Shown in pieces: positions 1 to 7,347 of a stretch of 13,218 nt of DNA. The stretch is from contig CATIYQ010000085.1 of the NCBI GenBank assembly GCA_949739465.1, positions 1-13,218 on the forward strand, read 5' to 3'. The notes under the pieces were generated by a model, which was not told the origin of the DNA, made no database searches, and worked only from the letters and a program-made list of their open reading frames with translations. The number at the start of each line of letters is the position of its first letter. The stretch's first letter is position 1. This DNA comes from an uncultured Peptococcaceae bacterium (GTDB taxonomy: Bacteria > Bacillota > Dehalobacteriia > UBA4068 > JAAVYR01). The translations under genes were made by a program, and so were the position numbers.

Positions 1-893
1 ATAGGCTGCGCCACAGGAGGCTGGAATGTAATGCGTTTATCCAGGTTATTCCAGTCAGGGATTCCCTTGGCAGCAGCATTTTCCTCCTCCATTAGTAACT
101 GTTTTTTCAATTCCATTTGACGGGAGCGTTCGGCGTCCCGTCTTCTTTCGTCTTCCGCTTCAGCTCTTTTGATTTCGGCAGCCGTTTCCTTCGCCTTCAT
201 AGAAAGCACTGCAAACACTTCAGACAAGGAAACACCTGTCAATAGCAATAAACCGATAACGGCAAGAGCCAGTAAAATCACAATGGAGCCAATATCGCCA
301 AAAGCCCATCTGGAAATATAAGATACCGCCGCGCCTAAATAACCACCGCCGGCAATGACCGTTAGTCCATTGGGGTTAACTTCTGTAATTGTACCTTCCA
401 CTGCCTTCGGCGCTAAACTATTGGTAACAAAGGTAGAAAAATTCTTATCAAAAGCAATCCCCGCATTACAAAGGGCTAACACGGTAACAAAGACCAGAAG
501 CAGACCTAAAGACCGTTTTCCCAGCCAAGCATATTGTTTACCACGAAAAATAAGAATACCCCATAAAAATAATACCAACGGGAATAAGAGCTTTCCCTTC
601 CCTGCAATATTCACGGCAGTTTTCACGAAGAAGTCACCTACCGCCCCGGCAAAACCAGCTTCTTCTGCATTCTTTCCCGTTAGGACTAACGCAATAATAA
701 AGACAATTGCCAGCGCCATACAGGCAATTCCCCAGATTTCATTATTTTTATTTTCTCGCATCTGATTATTCGCTTCCTTTTTAGCAGCAGGTTTTCTACT
801 GCCGGAAGTATTGCGTTTCTTCGTTTGCGTTTTACTACCGCTTTGACTTGTCGTTTCTTTACCACTCTTTGCGCGATTTGTTGTTTTCGGCAC
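1..893 (-). CDS. ftsK: FtsK/SpoIIIE-family DNA translocase, N-terminal part (cut by window edge)
   Basis: About 297 codons are visible, starting at a GTG (893-891) preceded by a G-rich ribosome-binding site (GGGGG at 905-901, 7 nt spacer); the gene runs off the left edge. The protein begins with a Lys/Thr/Ser-rich cytoplasmic stretch (about residues 1-50). Four hydrophobic segments follow (roughly 53-71, 100-116, 126-146 and 205-228), the last two separated by a soluble loop. A charged, Glu/Arg/Lys-rich linker then begins. This is the usual 4-TM anchor plus linker of FtsK/SpoIIIE; the RecA-like motor and gamma domain lie outside the window, so the assignment rests on the membrane architecture and on its position downstream of ylzJ, where B. 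subtilis has spoIIIE. The family pumps DNA at the division or sporulation septum. Whether this copy acts in division, sporulation or both cannot be told from here. Confidence 0.85.
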   Translation of the reverse strand, partial: MPKTTNRAKSGKETTSQSGSKTQTKKRNTSGSRKPAAKKEANNQMRENKNNEIWGIACMALAIVFIIALVLTGKNAEEAGFAGAVGDFFVKTAVNIAGKGKLLFPLVLFLWGILIFRGKQYAWLGKRSLGLLLVFVTVLALCNAGIAFDKNFSTFVTNSLAPKAVEGTITEVNPNGLTVIAGGGYLGAAVSYISRWAFGDIGSIVILLALAVIGLLLLTGVSLSEVFAVLSMKAKETAAEIKRAEAEDERRRDAERSRQMELKKQLLMEEENAAAKGIPDWNNLDKRITFQPPVAQP

Positions 894-994
894 GATTACA
901 CCCCCAAACTTGTATATATTTCTATTTTTTTTCGCAAAATCCTTTCCCTATCCAGGGTAAATAAGGAGAAATTTCTAAAGTCCACACAAAAATA

Positions 995-1023
995 AGGAAG
1001 GGAAGAATCACTCTTCCTTTCCT
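995..1023 (-). terminator. Rho-independent terminator of uppP
   Basis: A 12-bp stem (995-1006 with 1012-1023, one G-U wobble) has a 5-nt loop. On the minus strand it is followed by TTATTTTT. It lies about 30 bp past the uppP stop codon and separates uppP from ftsK, so ftsK probably has its own promoter in 894-990; I found no convincing sigma-A pair there. Confidence 0.85.
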
Positions 1024-1055
1024 CTATTTTATCTGATTGCAATCACACATAAGAT

Positions 1056-1832
1056 TTAATGCAGAAAAGACCATACCAAAATGATAAGGCCTACCGCCCA
1101 GCAATAAAAGGAGAAATATTTTAATTTCTGCTTTTGTACCAAAGCCAGGAAGGTCTTAATGGCGGCATATCCAGAAATAGCCGCAACCACCATGCCTACC
1201 CAATAACTGGGTTCAATATTTAAGGTTCCTGTTTCACTAATGAGCTTATAGCCATGTAGTAACGCTGCACCCAGAATAGTGGGAATGGAAATCAAAAAGG
1301 AAAAGCTGGCTGCCGTCTTTCTGTCAAAGCCCCGCAGCAACGCGCCGAAAATAGTGGACCCGGAACGGGAAATCCCAGGTGTGATAGCAACGGCTTGAAA
1401 CAGACCAATAATCAACGCATCTTTCACTGTCATGTCGTTGCTGTCTTTATCACCATAGCAATTATCACTGAGCCACAAAAGTATCCCGGTGATAAAAAGC
1501 GCGCAACCAACGAACAAAACAGAAGAAAACGCCTGTTCAAATACATCCTCTAAAAACACGCCTGCAAGCCCTGCCGGAATCACCGCTAAGATAATCATTG
1601 CCACCGGCTTGCTGAATAAATGGGTAATCAAATACCAAATATCTTTGGCAAAAACAATAAATACTGCAATCAACGTGCCTAAATGAAGAAACAAATCAAA
1701 GCTAACCAACGGTTCGCTAATGCCTAAAATATTTTGCATAATCACCAAGTGTCCGGAACTGCTTACAGGGAGGAACTCTGTCAGCCCCTGTAATAAGCCA
1801 AGTAACGCCGCATTCAAATATGATACTTCCAT
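1056..1832 (-). CDS. uppP: Undecaprenyl-diphosphatase (UppP/BacA)
   Basis: An integral membrane phosphatase that dephosphorylates undecaprenyl diphosphate to undecaprenyl phosphate, recycling the lipid carrier for peptidoglycan and other wall polymers; the family is linked to bacitracin tolerance. The protein has 258 residues, close to the usual length. Both family signatures are visible: the Glu-rich N-terminal motif around residues 15-28 (QGLTEFLPVSSSGH) and the PGISRSGST motif in the second half. The rest is a run of hydrophobic helices. The reading frame is open further upstream to 1946, but the start at ATG 1832 is preferred: AGGAGG lies just 5' of it, the upstream part overlaps a promoter and a terminator, and the family begins near this Met. 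It forms a single-gene unit between two terminators, with an extended -10 promoter upstream. Confidence 0.96.
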   Translation of the reverse strand: MEVSYLNAALLGLLQGLTEFLPVSSSGHLVIMQNILGISEPLVSFDLFLHLGTLIAVFIVFAKDIWYLITHLFSKPVAMIILAVIPAGLAGVFLEDVFEQAFSSVLFVGCALFITGILLWLSDNCYGDKDSNDMTVKDALIIGLFQAVAITPGISRSGSTIFGALLRGFDRKTAASFSFLISIPTILGAALLHGYKLISETGTLNIEPSYWVGMVVAAISGYAAIKTFLALVQKQKLKYFSFYCWAVGLIILVWSFLH

Positions 1833-1893
1833 AAATCCTCCTAAAAGATGAATTTGCCAAAAGGCAATGACCCTTTGCAAGACATTTGCAATC

Positions 1894-1902
1894 ATTATAC
1901 CA
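1894..1902 (-). promoter_or_regulatory. Probable uppP promoter (extended -10)
   Basis: On the minus strand the sequence reads TGG followed by TATAAT (-10 at 1899-1894), a perfect extended -10. The -35 region about 17 bp upstream is weak (ATTATT), which extended -10 promoters tolerate. It lies between the upstream gene's terminator and the uppP ribosome-binding site, giving a leader of roughly 55 nt. Confidence 0.6.
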
Positions 1903-1922
1903 CAGTTTCTGAAAGAATAAAT

Positions 1923-1951
1923 AAAAAAATGCTTCTTCTGAAGCATTTTTT
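1923..1951 (-). terminator. Rho-independent terminator of the Na/Pi cotransporter gene
   Basis: A 9-bp stem (1927-1935 with 1940-1948) has a 4-nt loop and an extra A/T closing run. On the minus strand it ends in seven Ts. It starts about 20 bp after the transporter's stop codon. The A-tract on the other arm would let it work in both directions. Confidence 0.85.
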
Positions 1952-1970
1952 AAATCAATTAGAATTTTTA

Positions 1971-3575
1971 TTAGAACTTTCCCGCTACCATTTGCGCCAA
2001 GTTATTGGCATGGTCACCGACGCGCTCAAAGTTGCTGATAATATCTAGGAATACAACGCCTGCCTCTGTCTCACAGTTGCCTTCATTATAGCGTTGAATG
2101 TGATTTTTACGGAACTGTTTTTCCATCATATCAATGGCTTTTTCCTGTTTGATAACATCTAAAGCCTTATCCACATCCCATTGCCGGATACACTCAATCG
2201 CTTCGCCTAAGGTAGCGGATACTGTCTCATACATGGTTTTTAGTTCGTTCTCCGCTTCCTTACTAAAGAAGATGCCGGTATTAACGCAAAGCTCCGCCGC
2301 CTGAGCAATATTCACCGAGTGGTCGCTGATACGTTCTAAGTCGTTTGTGCCGTGAAACAATGTCGCGTGGGTATTACTGTTGTTGGCATTTAATTTACTT
2401 AACGAAATCTTCGCCAGATATTTAATAATATCTTTTTCCAGGCTGTCCACCACTTCTTCTACTTCATAAACGTCTCCGATATTGCGTAAATCTCGGCTAA
2501 TCAGGGCCTGAGACGACTTATCAATATTCTCTTTGGCATATTCCCCCATGCGAATCAGCTCTCTGGTAGCAAAGGAGAGCGCCACGTCCACACTGCTAAG
2601 GGCTGCAGGTTCCAGGTAAATGGCGCCTCGCTTGATAATCCGCTCTTCTCCGGGAATGGCTTTGGTAACAAACCGTTCCAGCATACCAATAAAGGGGAAA
2701 AATAATACCGTGGTAATGATATTGAATAAGGTATGGGCATTGGCAATTTGCCGTTCAACGCCAGCCGTTCCAGATATCAGATAAACAAAATCTTCAAAAG
2801 GAGACATGAAAATAAGGAACACAACTGCGCCAATAATATTAAAAGTTACGTGAGCAGCCGCTGCCCGTTTCGCCGTCAGAGATGTTTGGAAGCTGGCAAG
2901 AACTGCCGTGATACAAGTACCGATATTCATACCAAGCAAAGCGGGCAAGGCTGCATCTAAACCGATAAGCCCCTGTTCCGCCATGGCAATGGCAATCCCA
3001 ATAGCAGCGCTGCTGCTCTGAATGACAACGGTAATAAAAACCCCTAACAGCAAAAGAACAATCTTATTGTCACTGAATCGTACCATGAAGTCCTGGAAAC
3101 CGGGATATGTACGGAGTGGCGCCATTGCCACACTCATGACATCCAACCCCATAAATAAAACGCCGAAAGCAAATAGTACATAACCGATTTGTTTCACCGT
3201 CTGCTTTTTGCAGGCAATATAAATGAAAAAACCAACGGCTATCATGGGGAAGAAATAACTGGTTAAGTTAAACGTTAACAACTGCCCGGTAATAGTCGTC
3301 CCGATATTTGCCCCCATAATGACAGCAATGGCTTGTTTTAAAGACATTAAACCTGCATTTACAAAGCCGATTACCATAACCGTCGTGGCGCTGCTGCTTT
3401 GGATGATGGAAGTAACCACAGCGCCGACGGCGACGCCCAAAATGGGTTTGGTCGTCAACGCGTCCAAAATCTGGCTCATCTTTTCCCCGGCGATTTGCTT
3501 TAAGCCGTCGCCCATAGCATTCATACCGAAAATAAACAAAGCCAAGCCGCCAAAAAGTGTAAAAAGCATTTCCAC
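1971..3575 (-). CDS. Na+/Pi cotransporter (NptA-like) with C-terminal PhoU-like domain
   Basis: A 534-residue membrane protein of the Na/Pi-cotransporter family II, which brings inorganic phosphate in with sodium. The N-terminal two thirds holds the duplicated transport core, each half carrying the QSSSA signature (residues 59-63, extended as QSSSATT, and 186-190) within hydrophobic repeats. Residues from about 330 to the end form a soluble helical PhoU-like domain with two metal-binding-type motifs (ERISDHSVN near 414 and ERVGDHANN near 517). The domain order matches bacterial YjbB/NptA-type proteins. The start is a GTG at 3575, chosen because AAGGAG lies about 10 nt upstream; the next in-frame ATG (3569) would be 16 nt away. 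It sits between ylzJ and uppP, a place where B. subtilis has no such gene, and is flanked by its own candidate promoter and terminator. Ion and substrate specificity are inferred from the family only. Confidence 0.92.
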   Translation of the reverse strand: MEMLFTLFGGLALFIFGMNAMGDGLKQIAGEKMSQILDALTTKPILGVAVGAVVTSIIQSSSATTVMVIGFVNAGLMSLKQAIAVIMGANIGTTITGQLLTFNLTSYFFPMIAVGFFIYIACKKQTVKQIGYVLFAFGVLFMGLDVMSVAMAPLRTYPGFQDFMVRFSDNKIVLLLLGVFITVVIQSSSAAIGIAIAMAEQGLIGLDAALPALLGMNIGTCITAVLASFQTSLTAKRAAAAHVTFNIIGAVVFLIFMSPFEDFVYLISGTAGVERQIANAHTLFNIITTVLFFPFIGMLERFVTKAIPGEERIIKRGAIYLEPAALSSVDVALSFATRELIRMGEYAKENIDKSSQALISRDLRNIGDVYEVEEVVDSLEKDIIKYLAKISLSKLNANNSNTHATLFHGTNDLERISDHSVNIAQAAELCVNTGIFFSKEAENELKTMYETVSATLGEAIECIRQWDVDKALDVIKQEKAIDMMEKQFRKNHIQRYNEGNCETEAGVVFLDIISNFERVGDHANNLAQMVAGKF

Positions 3576-3649
3576 GATTGTGTTTCTCCTTTACTCCTTA
3601 TCCCGATAGGCTTTCTTTTGCATTATCTGAATCATACAATTATATTTTT

Positions 3650-3678
3650 ATTATACATCGAGATATGCGGCTTGGCTA
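3650..3678 (-). promoter_or_regulatory. Candidate sigma-A promoter of the Na/Pi cotransporter gene
   Basis: TATAAT (3655-3650) has TAGCCA (3678-3673) 17 bp upstream: a perfect -10 and a 4/6 -35. It lies just after ylzJ and about 75 bp before the transporter start. I see no clear hairpin after ylzJ, so read-through from tepA-ylzJ is also possible. Confidence 0.5.
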
Positions 3679-3697
3679 TATTTATCTGAGAAAAAGA

Positions 3698-3913
3698 TTA
3701 CACCAAATTTACAATAGCGCCGGGACTTAACTCTTCCCTGAGAAAGTCATTGGGATTGGTGCTCAACACTTGAAGAATCCGACCTCTCCCATCCGCCAAA
3801 GGTTCTACCATAACTTTTGCGCCCTTAATATCCATGATTTTTCGTTTCACGGTCGATTCCTTTTCAGCGGTTTCCCATATGGTTTGGCTGGGTACGATAG
3901 ACCATATCAACAT
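3698..3913 (-). CDS. ylzJ: YlzJ-like small protein
   Basis: A 71-residue soluble protein of the YlzJ-like family, whose function is unknown. It resembles B. subtilis YlzJ in its hydrophobic start (MLIWSIVP), its central part and the characteristic LSTNPNDFL segment followed by a PGA close to the C-terminus; it also keeps the same position directly after tepA. An in-frame GTG at 3916 overlaps the tepA stop codon. I prefer ATG 3913, because GAGGTG (3927-3922) is then 8 nt away and the family begins M-[IL]. The start lies 2 nt beyond the tepA TAG, so the two genes are very likely translationally coupled. The conserved pairing suggests a role linked to TepA, which is inference only. Confidence 0.85.
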   Translation of the reverse strand: MLIWSIVPSQTIWETAEKESTVKRKIMDIKGAKVMVEPLADGRGRILQVLSTNPNDFLREELSPGAIVNLV

Positions 3914-3915
3914 CA

Positions 3916-4776
3916 CTAATGCACCTCGTTTTGAAATAGACCTAATGCGCCAACAGTTTCTCTGGTTTGCACTAATTCTTGTTCCAGACGCGCCGGATCC
4001 GCCATATGGTTGCTGCCCCCGCTTCCTTGTCCGTCAATCAGTTCATTGAGTTTTTTAATAGCGTCGCCCAAACCGCCGACTTGGTTGATTAAACCATACT
4101 TCACAGCATCCTCACCTACCACAATAGTGCCCACATCTTGCGCCAGCTCTCCTGTGGTCATCATCAATTCCCGTACTTTGCTGTCGGCAATATGAGAATG
4201 GCTGGTGATAAAACTAATGACACGGTCCTGCATTCGTTCCAAATAATCAAAACTTTGCTGTACACCTACAACCAATCCCGTCAAGCGAATGGGATGAATG
4301 GTCATGGTAGCAGTCGGCGCAATAAAGGAATAATCGGCAGAAACGGCAATAGGCACCCCAATGCTGTGCCCGCCCCCCAATACAAGAGAAACCGTAGGTT
4401 TAGAAAGGGAAGCAATCATTTCCGCCACAGCAAGACCCGCTTCCACATCGCCACCGACCGTGTTCAAAATAACTAAGAGTCCCTTAATATCTTTGCTTTG
4501 TTCGATAGCAACCAACTGGGGAATAATATGCTCGTATTTGGTTGTTTTATTTTGGGGCGGCATGACAAGATGCCCCTCTACCTGACCAATCACACTGATA
4601 ACATGAATGTTCCCCATCATCTGGGGTAAATCCAAAACCCCCAGTTCATTAATTGCTTCCGTCTGATTTTCCGTATCGGACTCCCCTGCCGCGCCGTCTT
4701 CCTCTAAATGTCCCGGCAAGGATACTTTATTTTCCAAGGAAAAATATGATTCTGCAAAATGCTCTCTCTGCAACAA
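3916..4776 (-). CDS. tepA: TepA-type ClpP-like serine protease
   Basis: A 286-residue cytosolic protein of the ClpP/crotonase fold, TepA (YmfB) branch. TepA was named for an effect on protein translocation in B. subtilis; the real substrate is uncertain. Visible features are GGDVEAGLAVAE (residues 108-119), the nucleophile context GGGHSIG with Ser138, the HPIRL segment with His161, and a possible third residue, Asp204, in LAQD. The catalytic triad therefore looks intact. The first 50 residues are acidic and variable, and the last 35 are hydrophilic. The start is TTG 4776 (a second TTG follows at 4773), with GAGGTG 7 nt upstream and no ATG or GTG that fits the N-terminus. RNase J lies upstream but is separated by a terminator; ylzJ follows without a gap. 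Confidence 0.9.
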   Translation of the reverse strand: MLQREHFAESYFSLENKVSLPGHLEEDGAAGESDTENQTEAINELGVLDLPQMMGNIHVISVIGQVEGHLVMPPQNKTTKYEHIIPQLVAIEQSKDIKGLLVILNTVGGDVEAGLAVAEMIASLSKPTVSLVLGGGHSIGVPIAVSADYSFIAPTATMTIHPIRLTGLVVGVQQSFDYLERMQDRVISFITSHSHIADSKVRELMMTTGELAQDVGTIVVGEDAVKYGLINQVGGLGDAIKKLNELIDGQGSGGSNHMADPARLEQELVQTRETVGALGLFQNEVH

Positions 4777-4825
4777 AAACCAACACCTCTTTTTCTGTTT
4801 TAGTCTGTATTATTGTTGGTTTATC

Positions 4826-4831
4826 TGTCAA
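4826..4831 (-). promoter_or_regulatory. Candidate -35 box for tepA-ylzJ
   Basis: A perfect TTGACA on the minus strand lies between the RNase J terminator and the tepA start. No good -10 sits 16-18 bp downstream (best TACAGA or CAGACT, 3/6 each), so the promoter may be weak, need an activator, or not be real. Confidence 0.35.
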
Positions 4832-4844
4832 ATTTTATGCATAA

Positions 4845-4881
4845 AAAGAAAGACGAAAACATATCGTTCTCGTCTTTCTTT
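4845..4881 (-). terminator. Rho-independent terminator of the RNase J gene
   Basis: A perfect 12-bp stem (4845-4856 with 4870-4881) is extended by four further pairs around a 5-nt loop. On the minus strand it ends in CTTTCTTTTTAT. It begins 18 bp after the RNase J stop codon. It is one of the most stable hairpins in the window and separates this gene from tepA. Confidence 0.88.
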
Positions 4882-4898
4882 AATCAAGCCCTTCTACT

Positions 4899-6932
4899 TT
4901 ATAAACGAATGATAATCGGTTCTACGATGGGGCGTCTTTGAATCCGGTCAAAGAAAAATTTCCCCAAGTTGTTGCGCAGATTATTTTTGCAGCCAACAAA
5001 GTCAAAGGTACCTTCCCCTTCAAACTTGGTCATGATAGCAGCAATTTTTGCCCTCGCTTCCTCCATGAGCCGTTCATGTTCTTTGACAAAAATGAATCCA
5101 CGGGAAATCATATCGGGAGAACCAACCATCTTACCATTTTGTCCGTTAATCTTGATAATCAAGATGACAATACCATCCTGGGATAACTGCTTTCTGTCCT
5201 TTAGCACCGCGCTGCCCACATCACCAACGCCTAAGCCGTCGATTAAGATTCTGCCCGCTTGCACCCGACCATTGATTTTCCCGTGTTTCTGGTCCAGTTC
5301 CAACACTTGCCCATTTTCCATAACAAAGCAGTTTTCCATGGGCATATCCAGACAATAATGGGCAAGTTTTGCGTGTTGTTCCAACATACGATACTCGCCG
5401 TGTACCGGCAGGAAGAATTTCGGTTTTACCATATTGAGAATAATTTTCAGCTCTTCCTGGCTGGCGTGACCGGAAACGTGAATTTTCTGGTCTCTGCCAT
5501 AAATCACATTAGCACCCAACCGAGTCAAATTATCAATGGTGCGAGCAACGCCTTTTTCGTTACCGGGAATGGGCGTTGCAGAGATGATAACCGTATCCCC
5601 TTCCATGATTTGGACCTGACGGTGTTCGCCCGTTGCCATTCTACTCAAGCCCGACAAAGGTTCGCCCTGACTCCCGGTGGTTAAAATCAACACGTTGCGG
5701 TCAGGATAATTGTTTACCTCGGAGATATCAATCATCATGCCGTCCGGCACATGGAGATAACCCAGTTCTGCCGCAACCGTACAAATATTTTGCATACCTC
5801 TGCCTACAATAGCAACCTTACGATTGGTTTTTTCCGCCGCCCATACCGCCTGCTGAATACGGTGAACATTAGAAGCAAAGGTGGTCAGAATGATACGTCC
5901 CTCTACATTTTGAAAGAGCTTATTTAGACGGTCGCCTACAGAAGTTTCCGATGCCGTATAGCCTTCTTTTTCCACATTGGTACTATCCGCTAAGAGCAAA
6001 AGCACCCCTTGTTCCCCAAAGGTAGCAATTCTGCCTAAATCCATAAACTGTCCGTCTACGGGAGACATATCAATTTTGAAGTCACTAACATGGAGAATTA
6101 CTCCAACGGGCGTATGAATCGCAATAGCAAAGGAATCGGGAATACTGTGGGTCACCCGAATAAACTCGATTTTAAAACAGCCTACTGTAATGGTTTGCCG
6201 TGGACTCACGTCCCGCAATTTCACATCGCCTAAACGGTGTTCTTTTAATTTTCCTTGCAAAATACCAATGGTCAATCTGCTACCATAAACAGGCACATTT
6301 AGATCTTTCAAAATATATGGCAATGCGCCAATATGGTCTTCGTGAGCGTGGGTAATAAAAAAGCCCTTCACCATATCGCGGTTTTCCAATAAATAAGTGT
6401 AATCAGGAATTACCAAGTCAATCCCTAATAACTCGTCCTCCGGAAAGGCAACGCCGCCGTCAATGACAATAATCTGATTGTCATATTTAAACGCCGTCAT
6501 GTTTTTCCCGATTTCTCCCAAACCGCCCAATGGAATAATGGACAGCTTACCATTTTTTCCACCGGATTTTTTATGACTGCCACTACGATAAACTTTTTTT
6601 CCATTGCTGCCGGCAGTTGCCGCTGCTGCGATATTATCAGCCGGAGTTGTTTTGTTATCGGTATTTCTTTTCGGTGCAGTCCGTCTGCCTGTTGACGGTT
6701 TCTTTTTTACTGCTGGTGTCTTTTTCTCTGTTGCAACCTTTTGGTCTTGTCCTTCTTCTGTCACAATTTTTTTTGCGGCAGACTTTTTAGAGTCGGCAGC
6801 TTTCGGATTCTTTATATTTTTCGTCGTTTTTGTATTTTTGGTATTTCTGCTTAGTTTTGTTGTTTGCCCTTGACTGCTTACGGCGCTCTTTTTTTCCGAT
6901 TCTGCGCCAGAAGTCTTGGCATTATTTTCCAC
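4899..6932 (-). CDS. rnj: Ribonuclease J (metallo-beta-lactamase/beta-CASP) with long basic N-terminal extension
   Basis: RNase J is a zinc-dependent 5'-3' exoribonuclease and endonuclease for mRNA turnover and rRNA processing in the cytoplasm. The 677-residue protein is longer than the usual 550-560 because about 128 residues rich in Lys, Thr, Ala and Ser precede the catalytic part (which begins near KLSIIPLGG, residue 130). Metal-binding HAHEDH lies at 195-200, with later THS, HVSDFKID, TTGSQGEP and GHASQEE motifs and FLPVHGEYRML typical of beta-lactamase/beta-CASP RNases; a C-terminal domain follows. The GTG at 6932 is 17 nt from a strong AAAGGAGG, which is too far; an in-frame ATT at 6941 would be at 8 nt. 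No ATG occurs in frame before residue 145. The position between dapA and tepA equals that of B. subtilis rnjB, but paralogue identity cannot be settled here. Confidence 0.95.
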   Translation of the reverse strand: MENNAKTSGAESEKKSAVSSQGQTTKLSRNTKNTKTTKNIKNPKAADSKKSAAKKIVTEEGQDQKVATEKKTPAVKKKPSTGRRTAPKRNTDNKTTPADNIAAAATAGSNGKKVYRSGSHKKSGGKNGKLSIIPLGGLGEIGKNMTAFKYDNQIIVIDGGVAFPEDELLGIDLVIPDYTYLLENRDMVKGFFITHAHEDHIGALPYILKDLNVPVYGSRLTIGILQGKLKEHRLGDVKLRDVSPRQTITVGCFKIEFIRVTHSIPDSFAIAIHTPVGVILHVSDFKIDMSPVDGQFMDLGRIATFGEQGVLLLLADSTNVEKEGYTASETSVGDRLNKLFQNVEGRIILTTFASNVHRIQQAVWAAEKTNRKVAIVGRGMQNICTVAAELGYLHVPDGMMIDISEVNNYPDRNVLILTTGSQGEPLSGLSRMATGEHRQVQIMEGDTVIISATPIPGNEKGVARTIDNLTRLGANVIYGRDQKIHVSGHASQEELKIILNMVKPKFFLPVHGEYRMLEQHAKLAHYCLDMPMENCFVMENGQVLELDQKHGKINGRVQAGRILIDGLGVGDVGSAVLKDRKQLSQDGIVILIIKINGQNGKMVGSPDMISRGFIFVKEHERLMEEARAKIAAIMTKFEGEGTFDFVGCKNNLRNNLGKFFFDRIQRRPIVEPIIIRL

Positions 6933-6978
6933 TGTACTAATAAGAATAACCTCCTTTTCTCATTTATGTTTCTATTTT

Positions 6979-6987
6979 TTTATAGCA
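6979..6987 (-). promoter_or_regulatory. Candidate RNase J promoter (extended -10)
   Basis: The minus strand reads TGC followed by TATAAA (6984-6979), an extended -10 with one mismatch, 24 bp before the AAAGGAGG site. The -35 region is poor. Another possible start lies upstream near 7133-7162. Confidence 0.4.
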
Positions 6988-7277
6988 AAATAAAAGAAAT
7001 CATCATGTTTTAACCAATGACAAATTTCTTTTCATCTCCGCGCATATAAACAATGTGAAATCATTTTCATATTATCATTCGTAACCGTTTCATACTGATA
7101 CGGCGCATCTGCTCATAAAAAACCGCTTTTATAGTATACAGCGTTATCTTATTTGTATGCAAACAGCGTAAAAAACCATTGTCGCTGTCTTATATTGCAA
7201 AAGAAAATATTCTTCAAACATCATTCATGATTTGCCGATACATATCTATTGTACAATAAGATATGACTTTTGCCAAC

Positions 7278-7315
7278 AAAAAAATATCCCTGCTTTCTTA
7301 AGAAAACAGGGATAT
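7278..7315 (-). terminator. Rho-independent terminator of the asd-dapA unit
   Basis: A 32-nt inverted repeat: 9 bp (7284-7292 with 7307-7315), then one C/A mismatch, then a fully self-complementary 12-nt core (TTTCTTAAGAAA). On the minus strand it is followed by seven Ts. It lies about 32 bp beyond the dapA stop. Confidence 0.88.
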
Positions 7316-7347
7316 CATCTATTTATACAGGACTTTTAGATGAAATT

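Larger units (their letters stand above)
6933..7347. other. 415-bp AT-rich spacer between dapA and RNase J genes
   Basis: No ORF with a ribosome-binding site is visible on either strand. It contains the dapA terminator (7284-7315), a near-perfect palindrome (7242-7264), an inverted repeat with ACAGCG/CGCTGT arms (7163-7188), a possible promoter with TTGCAT (7162-7157) and TATACT (7138-7133) 18 bp apart, and an extended -10 just before the RNase J gene. The length suggests a long regulated 5' leader for the RNase J mRNA, or an unrecognised small RNA; neither is shown. Confidence 0.5.

Noticed and set aside
355..765. Plus-strand frame of 136 codons
   Set aside because: It lies antisense to the membrane-anchor part of ftsK, which has clear transmembrane segments; no supported start.
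894..990. Sigma-A promoter for ftsK (TTTGCG/TATACA)
   Set aside because: The -10 match is poor and transcription would start almost at the ribosome-binding site; not reliable enough to list.
1833..1946. Longer N-terminus for UppP
   Set aside because: The extra 38 codons cross the promoter -10 and a terminator hairpin, and AGGAGG sits directly before ATG 1832.
5259..5684. Plus-strand frame of 141 codons
   Set aside because: It is antisense to conserved beta-CASP motifs of RNase J; a shadow frame.
7120..7135. Weak hairpin ATAAAA-GCGGTT-TTTTAT as a terminator
   Set aside because: The stem is A/T only, with no GC pairs, so it is unlikely to terminate transcription.
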